From contig JBAYVF010000001.1 of assembly GCA_041674705.1 (NCBI GenBank), positions 124,001 through 188,000 of the forward strand: 64,000 nucleotides of DNA, given 5' to 3'. A program made the translations under genes and the position numbers. The notes under the pieces are model-generated. The model did not search any database. It was not told the origin of the DNA and worked only from the letters and a program-made list of their open reading frames with translations. The stretch is from Aquincolibacterium sp041674705. GTDB taxonomy: Bacteria > Omnitrophota > Omnitrophia > Omnitrophales > Aquincolibacteriaceae. This document shows positions 17,563 to 25,859 of the stretch, piece after piece (position 1 is the first letter of the stretch; every line of letters begins with the position of its first letter).

Positions 17563-18345
17563 ATGTCGACCGTGATCTCCAGAGCGCTTTCCATCGCCGG
17601 TTCTGATCCTTCGGGCGGAGCGGGCATCCAGGCCGATCTCAAGACCTTTCATCAGCACAAGGTTTACGGGATGGCGGTGATCACGCTTCTCACAGCCCAG
17701 AATACACGTGATGTCCAGGCCGTCTACGTGATGAAACCCGCCCAGGTGATCCGTCAACTTGAGGCGGTGCTTTCGGATATCCCGCCTCATGCAGCCAAGA
17801 CGGGGGCCTTGGGGGATGAAAAGGTTCTTCGCGCGGTCGCAAGGGCGGCTCGCGGATTCAGGTTTCCCCTCGTGGTCGATCCGGTCATGGTGAGCAAGCA
17901 TGGCGCCCTACTTCTTAAAAAAAATGCTGTTCGCATTTTCATCAAGGAGCTGCTTCCTTATGCCACTTTAGTCACACCGAACCTTTGTGAAGCGGAGGTT
18001 CTGAGCGGGATCAAGGTTTGTGACCCGGAGTCCATGGAAAAAGCCGCACGGATCATTGCCGGGTTCGGCCCACGCGCCGTACTCGTCAAAGGCGGCCATC
18101 TTAAAGGGGACGCCCTGGATCTTTTTTATCAAGACGGAAGGGTTCGTTTCTTCAAAGCTCCAAGGATCCGGACGCGGCATACTCATGGGACCGGCTGTAC
18201 GTATTCAGCCGCTATTACCGCTGAACTCGCGAAAGGGAAGAGCCTTTTCGCTGCCATCGCAAGCGCTAAAAAGTTCATCACGCGAGCGATTCGTACGGCT
18301 CCGGGCCTTGGGCGCGGCAGGGGTCCCGTTAATCATTTCGCTTAG
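17563..18345 (+). CDS. thiD: Hydroxymethylpyrimidine/phosphomethylpyrimidine kinase
   Basis: A 260-residue ribokinase-fold enzyme of thiamine synthesis that phosphorylates HMP and HMP-phosphate. Diagnostic features are the N-terminal SIAGSDPSGGAGIQADLKTF (residues 10-29) and the C-terminal anion-hole motif THGTGCTYSAAI. Length matches the family. It follows the thioredoxin gene with a two-nt gap and has no ribosome-binding site of its own, so coupling is likely. No TPP riboswitch is visible upstream and no other thi gene is in the window. Confidence 0.94.
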   Translation: MSTVISRALSIAGSDPSGGAGIQADLKTFHQHKVYGMAVITLLTAQNTRDVQAVYVMKPAQVIRQLEAVLSDIPPHAAKTGALGDEKVLRAVARAARGFRFPLVVDPVMVSKHGALLLKKNAVRIFIKELLPYATLVTPNLCEAEVLSGIKVCDPESMEKAARIIAGFGPRAVLVKGGHLKGDALDLFYQDGRVRFFKAPRIRTRHTHGTGCTYSAAITAELAKGKSLFAAIASAKKFITRAIRTAPGLGRGRGPVNHFA

Positions 18346-18427
18346 CGTTTCTCGCGTAAAAAGATTCTTTTTTAAAATCATTCACGTTCGGATATAATTC
18401 CTCGGCAACTGATCCAAGGAGAAAAGC

Positions 18428-19024
18428 ATGATTTGCTGTTTAGATCTGGAAGGTGTGTTGATCCCCGAGATCTGGATCAACGTGGCGAAGAAGACCGGCG
18501 TCAAAGCTCTCGAGATCACCACGCGCGACGAGCCTGATTACGATAAGCTCATGCGTTACCGGCTCGCGATCCTGAAAAAAGAAGGGATACGACTCGGCGA
18601 CATTCAGGCTGTGATCCGCGCGATGCGTCCGCTTCCGGGCGCCAGGGAATTCTTGGAGAAACTCCAGGAAAAATACCAGGTCATTATTCTTTCGGACACC
18701 TATTACGAGTTCGCCGGGCCGATGATGAAAAAGCTCGGGAACCCGACCCTCTTTTGTAATTGGCTGTCGAAGGATAAAAAAGGTTTTATTGCGAATTATC
18801 ATCTGCGGCAGAAGAACGGCAAGAAAGAGGCTGTCAAAGGGCTCAAGAGCCTGGGATTCAGGGTTGTCGCTGCGGGGGATTCCTACAATGATATCGCTAT
18901 GTTGAAAGCCGCTGACCGCGGGATCCTCTTCCGTCCGCCTGCCAAGATCGTCCGCCAGTTCCCAAAATTTCCGGTGACGAACACCTACCGCGAACTCCTT
19001 TCGGCTTTCCTTAAAACCGCCTAA
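18428..19024 (+). CDS. thrH: Phosphoserine phosphatase / homoserine phosphotransferase ThrH
   Basis: A 198-residue HAD-family protein matching ThrH along its whole length: CLDLEGVL (catalytic Asp6), PEIWI, TTRDEPDYDKLM, VIILSDTYYEF, and AAGDSYNDIAML. ThrH moves phosphate from phosphoserine to homoserine, making serine and phosphohomoserine, which links serine to threonine synthesis. AAGGAG lies eight nt before the ATG, and TATAAT at 18393-18398 could be its -10 box. The next gene is convergent. Confidence 0.93.
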   Translation: MICCLDLEGVLIPEIWINVAKKTGVKALEITTRDEPDYDKLMRYRLAILKKEGIRLGDIQAVIRAMRPLPGAREFLEKLQEKYQVIILSDTYYEFAGPMMKKLGNPTLFCNWLSKDKKGFIANYHLRQKNGKKEAVKGLKSLGFRVVAAGDSYNDIAMLKAADRGILFRPPAKIVRQFPKFPVTNTYRELLSAFLKTA

Positions 19025-19026
19025 CC

Positions 19027-19419
19027 TTATTTCAGATTCGCACGGATCCTGGCCGCGATCGCGGCGAGTTCTTCCTGGGGCGTAGCTTTTGCGCGGGCGA
19101 AGCTCAAGTCTCCGACACTGTTGATCGGGATCAAATGGACATGGGCGTGAGGGACTTCAATGCCGGCGACCATGATGCCGACCTTCTTGCAGGGAACGGT
19201 TTTTTTGATGGCCTTGGCGACCTTCTTGGCGAATACCATCAGGCCTTTTAGCAGGTCATCCTCCATATCAAAAATATAATCCACCTCCTGCTTCGGAATG
19301 ACCAGTGTGTGCCCGGGACTTACAGGACGGATATCAAGAAAGGCAAAGTAGCGGTCGTCTTCAAGGATCTTGTGAGCGGGGATCTCGCCCGCGAGTATTT
19401 TGGTGAAAATAGTAGGCAT
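19027..19419 (-). CDS. HIT family nucleotide hydrolase
   Basis: A 130-residue histidine-triad protein (HINT-like). It has the N-terminal IFTKILAGEIPA pattern, SPGHTLVIPK, and the triad HAHVHL near residue 94. Such proteins hydrolyse nucleoside phosphoramidates or dinucleoside polyphosphates. An A/G-rich GGAGG precedes its ATG on the minus strand. It converges with thrH, leaving only two nt between the stops, and no terminator is seen. Confidence 0.92.
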   Translation of the reverse strand: MPTIFTKILAGEIPAHKILEDDRYFAFLDIRPVSPGHTLVIPKQEVDYIFDMEDDLLKGLMVFAKKVAKAIKKTVPCKKVGIMVAGIEVPHAHVHLIPINSVGDLSFARAKATPQEELAAIAARIRANLK

Positions 19420-19602
19420 GACGGCCTCCTTATTGTGAAAAAAATCAATTTTGGACTATGGACCAAGGCCTGCAGCTTGCGTGGCGCGCGGGCCGTGAAG
19501 CGATGTCATTTTAATCCCGTCCCAGAAAGAACGGTATCGTTTTTTGCGTGGAATGCGGTAGAATGTTCCGTCAAAGATTTCTTTTAAAAAAGGGGGTTCA
19601 AG

Positions 19603-19947
19603 ATGGCCGATGAAAATAAGAATACAGTGCTGGGCGTGACGGAAAATCTCGAAGGGCTTTTTTGTTACGTGCTCGGCTGGGTGACGGGGCTTGTTTTTCT
19701 GCTCCTTGAACAAAAGAACGCGTTCGTACGTTTCCACGCGCTCCAGTCGCTTGTAACATTCCTCGCGCTTTTTATCCTCTCCGCGGTGATCGGGTTCATC
19801 CCGGTTCTGGGGATCCTGGTGGGGCTGGTTATCTGGCCTCTGGGAGTGGTCCTTTGGATCGTTCTCATGGTGAAGGCTTATAAAGGGGAACGCTACAAAC
19901 TGCCCGTGATCGGTGATTTTGTCGAGAAGCAGCTTATTTCCAAGTAG
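19603..19947 (+). CDS. DUF4870 membrane protein
   Basis: A 114-residue protein with three hydrophobic segments and the DUF4870 pattern: an N-terminal soluble part, EGLFCYVLGWVTGLVFLL, the KNAFVRFHALQS loop (HAxQ motif) and a C-terminal helix. Function of the family is unknown. A purine-rich GGGGGG lies before the ATG. A terminator follows at 19966. Confidence 0.85.
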   Translation: MADENKNTVLGVTENLEGLFCYVLGWVTGLVFLLLEQKNAFVRFHALQSLVTFLALFILSAVIGFIPVLGILVGLVIWPLGVVLWIVLMVKAYKGERYKLPVIGDFVEKQLISK

Positions 19948-19965
19948 AGTTTTGATGACAGGAGG

Positions 19966-20013
19966 GCGGATGGCGAAAAGCGTTAAGCTTCTTCCATCCG
20001 CTTTCTTTTTTCC
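19966..20013 (+). terminator. Intrinsic terminator after the DUF4870 gene
   Basis: GCGGATGG (19966-19973) pairs with CCATCCGC (19994-20001), with an inner AAGC/GCTT stem and a T-rich tail (TTTCTTTTTT). It ends 10 nt before the next ATG. Confidence 0.8.
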
Positions 20014-20022
20014 GCTTCCCTT

Positions 20023-20370
20023 ATGAATACCTTCCACTGCCAGCGTTGCGGCGCGTGTTGCAAACAGCCTGGTTTTGTCTATCTCGCGACAGGGGATGCC
20101 GAGCGCCTTGCCGCGCATCTCAAGATAGACGTTTATCAATTCACCGGAACGCATTGCCTTCTGATGGATCGCCAGCACCTCGCCCTAAAGAAACAGCCGG
20201 ATGAGACGTGCCTTTTTCTGGGAGCCCAAGGTTGTTCCGTCTATGAGGCGAGGCCCGCCCAATGCCGTGATTTTCCCTTAAACTGGAAAACAGAGAAAAG
20301 TTTGAACTATTGCGAGGGGCTGAAAAAAATCCAGGGGCGAGGGAATAAGGCCGCAGGAAAAGCCAAGTAA
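20023..20370 (+). CDS. YkgJ-type cysteine-cluster protein
   Basis: A 115-residue protein of the YkgJ / zinc- or iron-chelating cysteine cluster family. The N-terminal FHCQRCGACCKQPG and later CLFLGAQGCSVYEARPAQCRDFP cysteines make the conserved CxxCxxCC ... C ... C pattern. Metal binding is known for the family but the biochemical role is not. It sits right after the terminator at 19966 with no clear Shine-Dalgarno. Confidence 0.9.
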   Translation: MNTFHCQRCGACCKQPGFVYLATGDAERLAAHLKIDVYQFTGTHCLLMDRQHLALKKQPDETCLFLGAQGCSVYEARPAQCRDFPLNWKTEKSLNYCEGLKKIQGRGNKAAGKAK

Positions 20371-20401
20371 CCGGATCTCTGAGAAGAGAGTTTCTTCCGG
20401 T
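20370..20401. terminator. Hairpin between convergent genes
   Basis: ACCGGA (20370-20375) pairs with TCCGGT (20396-20401), with additional inner pairing. It lies between two convergent stop codons and has only weak T-runs. Confidence 0.45.
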
Positions 20402-20404
20402 AAT

Positions 20405-21784
20405 TTAGAGGGCGGGCTTCAAGCTTTCCGCCAACTTAGCTTCTTCAGATTTGGGGGCCGGAGGGACCGGAGGAAGCGTGAAAATGAACCGGGATCCTTT
20501 GCCGGGCTCGCTTTCGACCCAGATCTTCCCGCCATGCATCTCCACGAACTGTTTGCTGATGGCGAGTCCCAATCCCGTTCCCTTGACGCTCTTTTCAGTG
20601 GAACGTCCCGCCTGCTCATAAGGCTGAAAGATCGCGGCTTGGTCCTTCACAGCGATTCCGGGTCCCGAATCTTCCACGGTGATCCTGGCTCTGCCATCAT
20701 GGTCTTTCACCAAGGCAATATGGATAAAGCCTTTCTGGGTGAACTTGATGGAGTTTGAGAGAAGATTGTAGAGCACCTGCCGGATCTTGAGCTCGTCGGC
20801 TGTAATCCGGAGGTTGGCCGGCCTTTCCGTAAATTCCAGGCGCAGATGTTTGCCGAGGGCATCTTCGTGAAAAAGATCCAGCGCATTGTTAAGAATCTTT
20901 ACAAGATCGATCTCATGAAGTACCAGCTGCATCTTTTTGGACTCGATCTTGGAAAGGTCGAGCACGTCGTTGATAAGATCGCGAAGATGTTTTCCGCTGC
21001 GCTCGACACGGGAAAGAAAATCCTTTTGTTTTTCCGTAGGCGGTTCCGTTGGGCTTTCGAGTAAAAGCTGGGAAAAACCCAGGATCGAATTCAGCGGGGC
21101 GCGAATCTCATGGCTCATCCGGGCAAAATAATCGGTCTGCATGTGATAGGCATACTTGACCTTATCGCTTGTTTCCCGGAGTTCCCAAAGCAACTCCTCA
21201 AGGCGATCGTCCTTTTTTACGAGGGCCGAAGCCAGAAATCTCATGAAGATCGCGATTAAATAGAAGAAAGCAATGTGCCGGAAGATAATGGCGGTTTCCT
21301 GGACAGGGTTCAGGTTGGGCCCGAACGAGACGGTTTGAGGGATAATGTTAAAATGCCCCAGCACGATCAATCCCGCATAGAGGGCCGAGGCAAGCGTGGC
21401 CATCTGGAGGGTCATAATGGTCGGCAGGTTGAGCGCGCAGTAGCAGATCGAAATAAAAAAGCAGGAAGAAAAGATGAAAAGGTCCACATTCCCCAGGAGA
21501 TGGAGGGCCGTTGTTTCGGCCAAAAAGTCGATTACGACCGAAGCGATCAAGGCTTCCGTCCCGGTTTTGGAATCGTGGAAAAAAGCCTTGTAGGGGCGGT
21601 TTACAAAAACTTCGATCACGATCACAAGGTAAAGCGGCCAAAGGTTTGCGACCGTGAAATTTCCCCATTTGCAGGTCAGGACATAAAGAGGGATAAGAAA
21701 GAAGACAGTGAGGATGCGGAGCAGGTAGAGATGATAAGCCTTTTGGTAGATCTCTTCGACCGGAGTTCTTCCCGTGATTCTCAT
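20405..21784 (-). CDS. Membrane-bound sensor histidine kinase
   Basis: A 459-residue sensor kinase. The N-terminal 200 residues contain about six membrane helices with no extracytoplasmic sensor loop. After a coiled linker come a HisKA domain with the phospho-acceptor in MSHEIRAPLNSILGFSQ (around residue 226) and a HATPase domain: N box LLSNSIKFT, G1 DSGPGI, F box and GTGLGLAISK. No receiver domain is attached and no response regulator is adjacent; the single-domain regulator at 58756 could be a partner. The signal is unknown. Confidence 0.9.
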   Translation of the reverse strand: MRITGRTPVEEIYQKAYHLYLLRILTVFFLIPLYVLTCKWGNFTVANLWPLYLVIVIEVFVNRPYKAFFHDSKTGTEALIASVVIDFLAETTALHLLGNVDLFIFSSCFFISICYCALNLPTIMTLQMATLASALYAGLIVLGHFNIIPQTVSFGPNLNPVQETAIIFRHIAFFYLIAIFMRFLASALVKKDDRLEELLWELRETSDKVKYAYHMQTDYFARMSHEIRAPLNSILGFSQLLLESPTEPPTEKQKDFLSRVERSGKHLRDLINDVLDLSKIESKKMQLVLHEIDLVKILNNALDLFHEDALGKHLRLEFTERPANLRITADELKIRQVLYNLLSNSIKFTQKGFIHIALVKDHDGRARITVEDSGPGIAVKDQAAIFQPYEQAGRSTEKSVKGTGLGLAISKQFVEMHGGKIWVESEPGKGSRFIFTLPPVPPAPKSEEAKLAESLKPAL

Positions 21785-21950
21785 GATATTATCCTCGGAA
21801 GTTTATATGTCCTCTCATGCAGGAATGTCCGTATAATAACCAAACGCGCTCTGAAAAGGAAATCTATTTTTCCTCAAAAGGGCAAGAGGCCTGTTGCGAC
21901 ACACTTGTCCGGCGGCTATCCTTGTCTTTCATTTCTTTTCATTAAGGATG

Positions 21951-22076
21951 ACATACTGATTTTTATTCACAATGAATGGTAATCAGTATAGTCCCAACCA
22001 CCTTTAAATTTTTTATAGGGTTGGGACAAGGATGGCCCCAATTTCAACTGCGTTGAAATGGATAGGTATTGGGACT
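21951..22076 (+). repeat. 42-nt hairpin array B (three units)
   Basis: Three stem-loops follow each other in the 344-nt gap between the divergent kinase and PilT genes. Unit 1 has the stem ATACTGATT (21953-21961)/AATCAGTAT (21981-21989). Unit 2 has GTCCCAACC (21991-21999)/GGTTGGGAC (22019-22027). Unit 3 (22035-22076, 42 nt) is the conserved type, with inner ATTTCAAC/GTTGAAAT. A further weak stem, ATCCTT/AAGGAT (about 21918-21949), may be a decayed unit. The rest of the gap (21785-21915) shows nothing clear apart from a TATAAT at 21832. Confidence 0.83.
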
Positions 22077-22128
22077 AAAATGAGACGTGTTTTTTAAAAT
22101 TTATATCGCATGAAAGGAGCTCCGCGCC

Positions 22129-23229
22129 ATGAATGCTTATTTGACACTGTGCCTTGAAAAGGTTATTGCCGAGAGGGGACAGGATGTTTTTTTAAAGGCC
22201 GGCACGTCTCCTCATATGCGTTTGGGAGGACAGGTGGTGGCCCTGCCCTTGAAGGCGCTTTCCGGAGAGGAGCTTCTTGGGCTTGCGGGTGAGTTGCTGG
22301 ATCCCCGGCAGATGGAAATGCTTCAAAAAAACAAGAGCGTGGATTTCGGTTTCTCCTTCCATGAGAAAGACTGTCGTTTCCGGGCCAATGCCTTTTTCCA
22401 GCAAGGGGAGATCTCCCTGGTATTCCGGTTGCTCTGGAAAGGGATCCCCAGCTTTGAAGAGCTCCGGTTGCCGTCCATCCTGAAAAAAGTCGCGCGCGAA
22501 AAATCCGGCATCATTCTGATCGGGGGTACGGTCTCATCGGGGAAGACTACCACCGTGGCGGCCATGCTCCGGACCATGAACGAAAGCGTCCAAAAGCACA
22601 TCCTTACGATCGAGGATCCGGTGGAATATCTGCATGAAGACAAACAGTGTCTTATCCAGCAGCGGGAGATCGGCCAGGATGCTGAAAGTTTTAGTTCGGC
22701 CCTCAAATACGTGGTGCGTCAGTCCCCCGACGTGATCGTGATCGGCGAGATGCGCGATGCGGAGTCTTTCAATTTCGCGCTTTCGGCGGCCGAAGTGGGA
22801 AGGCTTGTTATTTCAACCGTTCATGCCCAATCCGCGGGACAGGTCTTTGATCGTGTGCTGGGTTTCTTCCCGCCGTCCGAGCGAGAAACCACCCTGCGTT
22901 ATTTTGCGGCCAATATGTCCTGCATCATGGTCCAGAAACTTTTAGTGGCCAAGGACGGAAAGATGCTTGTGCCTGCCGCCGAAGTGCTTTTGGGTAATTA
23001 CACGATCAAACAACTGATCCTCGACAAAAAGATCGACAAGATTTCTCAGGCAATCCGTAATGCTCATGAAGAAGGGATGCAAACGATGGACCAATCCCTT
23101 CTGGAACTCTGGAAATCCGGAGTGATCAGCCAGGAGACGGCCATTGCCGCAAGCCCTGCGCCGGAGGATCTCCAGGCTTTGATGAAGGGGATCCGGATCG
23201 GGCAGGATACTAAGATTCTTGGAAGCTGA
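22129..23229 (+). CDS. Type IV pilus retraction ATPase (PilT/PilU family)
   Basis: A 366-residue hexameric ATPase of the PilT/PilU family, which depolymerises pili. It has the N-terminal PAS-like domain, Walker A GTVSSGKTT with K139, the ASP box around TIEDPVEYLH, Walker B VIVIGEMRD, the His box STVHAQSA, and the C-terminal GMQTMDQSL. Strong GAAAGGAG lies before the ATG. No pilus assembly gene (PilB, PilC, PilM-Q) is nearby, so it is an orphan here. The order of C-terminal motifs is closer to PilU, but I cannot decide between the two. Confidence 0.92.
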   Translation: MNAYLTLCLEKVIAERGQDVFLKAGTSPHMRLGGQVVALPLKALSGEELLGLAGELLDPRQMEMLQKNKSVDFGFSFHEKDCRFRANAFFQQGEISLVFRLLWKGIPSFEELRLPSILKKVAREKSGIILIGGTVSSGKTTTVAAMLRTMNESVQKHILTIEDPVEYLHEDKQCLIQQREIGQDAESFSSALKYVVRQSPDVIVIGEMRDAESFNFALSAAEVGRLVISTVHAQSAGQVFDRVLGFFPPSERETTLRYFAANMSCIMVQKLLVAKDGKMLVPAAEVLLGNYTIKQLILDKKIDKISQAIRNAHEEGMQTMDQSLLELWKSGVISQETAIAASPAPEDLQALMKGIRIGQDTKILGS

Positions 23230-23232
23230 AGA

Positions 23233-23316
23233 AAGTCATCAAGTCACCAGGTCGCAAAGACACCAAGTGATAAAGGAACTGCTTGGTGACATGGTGACGG
23301 GAGGGCTTGGCGTCTT
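23233..23316. repeat. Tandem-word hairpin W3
   Basis: The left arm is four to five copies of an 8-nt word (AAGTCATC, AAGTCACC, AGGTCGCA, AAGACACC); the right arm (from 23281) carries the complement (CTTGGTGACATGGTGACGGG). It fills the whole space between two convergent genes. Confidence 0.75.
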
Positions 23317-24372
23317 TTAGGAGACGTATTTTTCGCGGTAGATCTTGATCAAAGCGAAAAAGATCGAGAGCACTACTGGCGCGAGAAAAATCCCCATCAG
23401 GCCGTAGAATTTCATCCCGCCCATGATCCCGAAGAAAAGAAGGAAATAGGGGAGCCTGGTCTTCTCGCCAATGATCGCCGGCTTCATGATGTTATCCAGA
23501 AGACTGATTCCGAAAAAACCTACCACAAAAAGAATGATCGCCTTGGTATAGAGGTGTGTCAGGGCGAGATAGACAACGATCGGGAGCCAAACACTTGCCG
23601 CGCCAAGGACCGGAATAAGCGAGGTCAGGAAGATCAGGAACGTGAAAAAAAGCGGGATGGGAACCCCTAAGGCCGTGAATACCATCCCCGCCACAGCTGC
23701 CTGTGTGACGCTTGTGAGGAGTTGTCCCCGGATGACCGCGACGAAGGTTTCATGGATCTGCTTGAAAAGGGCCTTCTTGGTTTCTTTCTCGAATGGCGCG
23801 ATCTCGTAAATAAAGTTGTAAATCTTTTCTCCGTGCTTGAAGAAAACGAAGGTGAGGAAGGACATGAAGAAAACGTTCAGAAGAACAAAAAAGATGTTCT
23901 TGGTAAAAGTCGCCGCTTGAGTTGCGGCGAGGTTTCCAAGTGTTTTTGTAGTTCCGAGGAACCAGGAGGACAGACTGTCTTTGACCGTTTGGGATGCGAA
24001 GATATGGGCCTGCATATTCTGGAACCAGGGAAGCTTTCGGATCTGCTCGACCAGTTGCTCCAGTTTTCCATCACGAATGTAAGCGTAAGCCCACTGGGAA
24101 AATTCGATGATCTGGGTAGTCATATTGATAATGATGAAGATGAGGGGAGGAACGACGATCAAGAATACCCCGATGGTCATGAGAAGAGCGATCGAATTGT
24201 TCCGTCTGGGGAATAATTTTCGCAGTTTCTCATAAAGGGGGTAGAAAGCGAAGGCCAGGATGGCTGCCCAGAAAATAGCCGTAAAGAACGGCGCAAAGAT
24301 GTTGAAGACCTCGTAGATGATGAAGGCCAGGATGCCGATGAAGAAAAACGAGATGAATTGTTCGCGTTTCAT
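23317..24372 (-). CDS. AI-2E family (PerM/YdiK) membrane transporter
   Basis: A 351-residue protein with seven to eight hydrophobic segments and a soluble middle part, as in the AI-2E/UPF0118 family. It has the conserved GVPIPLFFTFLIFLTSLIPVLGA and the C-terminal GxMKFYGLMGIFLAPVVLS. Family members export diverse small molecules; some are Na+/H+ antiporters. The ATG at 24372 is six nt after the end of hairpin array C and has no clear Shine-Dalgarno. An open frame continues upstream through the array, encoding SDSLKLIKIGT, but this is repeat sequence and is not included. Confidence 0.88.
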   Translation of the reverse strand: MKREQFISFFFIGILAFIIYEVFNIFAPFFTAIFWAAILAFAFYPLYEKLRKLFPRRNNSIALLMTIGVFLIVVPPLIFIIINMTTQIIEFSQWAYAYIRDGKLEQLVEQIRKLPWFQNMQAHIFASQTVKDSLSSWFLGTTKTLGNLAATQAATFTKNIFFVLLNVFFMSFLTFVFFKHGEKIYNFIYEIAPFEKETKKALFKQIHETFVAVIRGQLLTSVTQAAVAGMVFTALGVPIPLFFTFLIFLTSLIPVLGAASVWLPIVVYLALTHLYTKAIILFVVGFFGISLLDNIMKPAIIGEKTRLPYFLLFFGIMGGMKFYGLMGIFLAPVVLSIFFALIKIYREKYVS

Positions 24373-24378
24373 GGTATC

Positions 24379-24461
24379 AGTCCCAATTTTTATCAATTTC
24401 AGAGAATCTGAAATTGGGGCAGTCCTTGCCACCGTTTAATAAAAAAATCTCAGGCAAGGAC
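24379..24461 (-). repeat. 42-nt hairpin array C (two units, minus strand)
   Basis: Read on the minus strand: unit 1 (24461 to 24421, 41 nt) with stem GTCCTTGCC/GGCAAGGAC, then the conserved unit (24420 to 24379, 42 nt) with inner ATTTCAGA/TCTGAAAT, ending TTGGGACT. It ends six nt before the ATG of the AI-2E transporter gene, in the same orientation as that gene. Confidence 0.87.
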
Positions 24462-24500
24462 AGTCTAGCGGATTCCTTTGTTTTGGCAAGAGGAACGCTT

Positions 24501-25418
24501 TTACTTCTTGAGAAGATGATTTTTTACGTAATCGAGGATGCCTTCACGGGTCGTATAGCGGCAGCGGAACCCGGTCATTCGTTCGTGATGGCTCATATCC
24601 GCTTGCGTGAAGTTCTGAAAAAAGCTGTAGGGATTGTCGAAGTAATTGGGTTTATGGTTCGTGCCGAGGGCTTCATTCAGCGCATCTACGATCTCGTTAA
24701 ACGAAGTTGCCTGTCCGGTGCCGAGATTCATGATCGTGGAGGTCTTGGCCTTGTGTGCCATGAGCGTGGCGGTGACGACATCCTTGACATAAATATGATC
24801 GCGTTTCTGCTCGCCCCATTTGAAAATCCGGGGGCGATGGCCGTCCATCATTTTGAGTGCCAGCTGGTAGATCATACTGGAGGCGTGCCCTTTATAGCAT
24901 TCCCGCGGGCCGAAGACGTTGAAGAACCTTAAGCCCACCACCTTGATCTTGTCATAATAGGTAGGAGCGAGCTGGTCCATGATCCACTTGGAGTAGCCGT
25001 AGATATTATTAGGATTTCCGGCATCGGATTCCTTGATAGGCCGGTCGATCGAGCCATAAGTCGCGGCCGAGGAGGCGTAGACCACGGCAGCTTTCTTCTG
25101 GGCGGCGAGGTCGAGGACATTGCGGAAGCCTTCCACATTATCAAACATCATCTTTTGCTCATCAAGGATCGTTGTGTCCGTGATGGCGGCCATGTGGTAA
25201 ATTATGTCGAGCTTTTTGCCTTTGGCCCAGCTCATCCAGCTCTTGTCGGAGCAGTCGTAGGCCAGGAGATCGCCCTTAAAGCCGAGGAGGTTCTTAAAAC
25301 AGGAACTGCGGAAGTCCTCCAGGACCGTGATGCGGGCCTCAGGAAAGCGGGATTGGAGTTCGAGCGCTAGGTTTGAACCGATAAAGCCGGAACCGCCTGT
25401 CACAAGGATATTCTTCAT
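24501..25418 (-). CDS. hldD: ADP-L-glycero-D-manno-heptose 6-epimerase
   Basis: A 305-residue short-chain dehydrogenase/reductase-type epimerase. It has the NAD motif TGGSGFIGSN (7-16), SSAATYGS, the catalytic pair Y140/K144 (YGYSK) and RFFNVFGPRECYKGHASSM, which fits HldD better than other sugar epimerases. It makes the heptose unit of the LPS inner core, so the organism probably has LPS. There is no LPS gene next to it; the LptF/G permease is at 40276. A strong start with no overlap; its neighbour at 25492 is divergent. Confidence 0.88.
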   Translation of the reverse strand: MKNILVTGGSGFIGSNLALELQSRFPEARITVLEDFRSSCFKNLLGFKGDLLAYDCSDKSWMSWAKGKKLDIIYHMAAITDTTILDEQKMMFDNVEGFRNVLDLAAQKKAAVVYASSAATYGSIDRPIKESDAGNPNNIYGYSKWIMDQLAPTYYDKIKVVGLRFFNVFGPRECYKGHASSMIYQLALKMMDGHRPRIFKWGEQKRDHIYVKDVVTATLMAHKAKTSTIMNLGTGQATSFNEIVDALNEALGTNHKPNYFDNPYSFFQNFTQADMSHHERMTGFRCRYTTREGILDYVKNHLLKK

Positions 25419-25491
25419 AGGGTCGATATCATAGCCAAAATTGCCAAAAGTTCAAAGCTTTAATGCCGACAATAGAAGGGGGTAAACGATC

Positions 25492-25800
25492 ATGAAAAAA
25501 TCAAAAACCTTCTTAGTCTTTTTCCTTGTTCTCGGTGTGCTTCTCACGCCTTCTCTTGGCTATGCGGAGATGGGGGAAGACATCTCCTACGCTACTCGCG
25601 GTGCCGGCAAGATTGTGGGAGGCATGTTCGCCATTCCGAAAGCCATGCTTCAGGACTCAGGGCGGGTGTTATTTCCCTTCGGGCTTGTGACTGGAGCGGT
25701 TCGCGGGACCGTTCAAACGGTGACGGGGGTGGTTGGCGGGGTGGTGGATGTCGCCCGCGGCGGCGCTCCGTACGCCAAGTACGCAGTTCTCGCGCTCTAG
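25492..25800 (+). CDS. Small exported protein, possibly TIGR04073-like
   Basis: A 102-residue protein with a signal peptide (ends near GYAEM, residues 23-28). The mature part is rich in Gly and Val: TRGAGKIVGGMFAIPKAML, then GLVTGAVRGTVQTVTGVVGGVVDVARG. This resembles the TIGR04073 family of small proteins linked with exosortase systems, but no exosortase is in the window and I rate this assignment as tentative. AAGGGGG lies before the ATG. A 20-bp palindrome follows. Confidence 0.6.
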   Translation: MKKSKTFLVFFLVLGVLLTPSLGYAEMGEDISYATRGAGKIVGGMFAIPKAMLQDSGRVLFPFGLVTGAVRGTVQTVTGVVGGVVDVARGGAPYAKYAVLAL

Positions 25801-25814
25801 CATTTTTTCTCATA

Positions 25815-25859
25815 AAAGGGGACAGGCTACTTTACCCTATAAAGTAGCCTGTCCCCTTT
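25815..25859. repeat. Perfect 20-bp REP-like palindrome between convergent genes
   Basis: AAAGGGGACAGGCTACTTTA (25815-25834) is the exact complement of 25840-25859, with a 5-nt CCCTA loop. It ends inside the stop codon of folB. The sequence GGGGACAGGCTACTTT is, from memory, common between genes in many environmental genomes. It may act as a two-way terminator. Confidence 0.85.

Noticed and set aside
21951..22076. Integron attC sites
   Set aside because: No integrase gene, no attC R-box core (GTTRRRY), and no gene cassettes between the hairpins.
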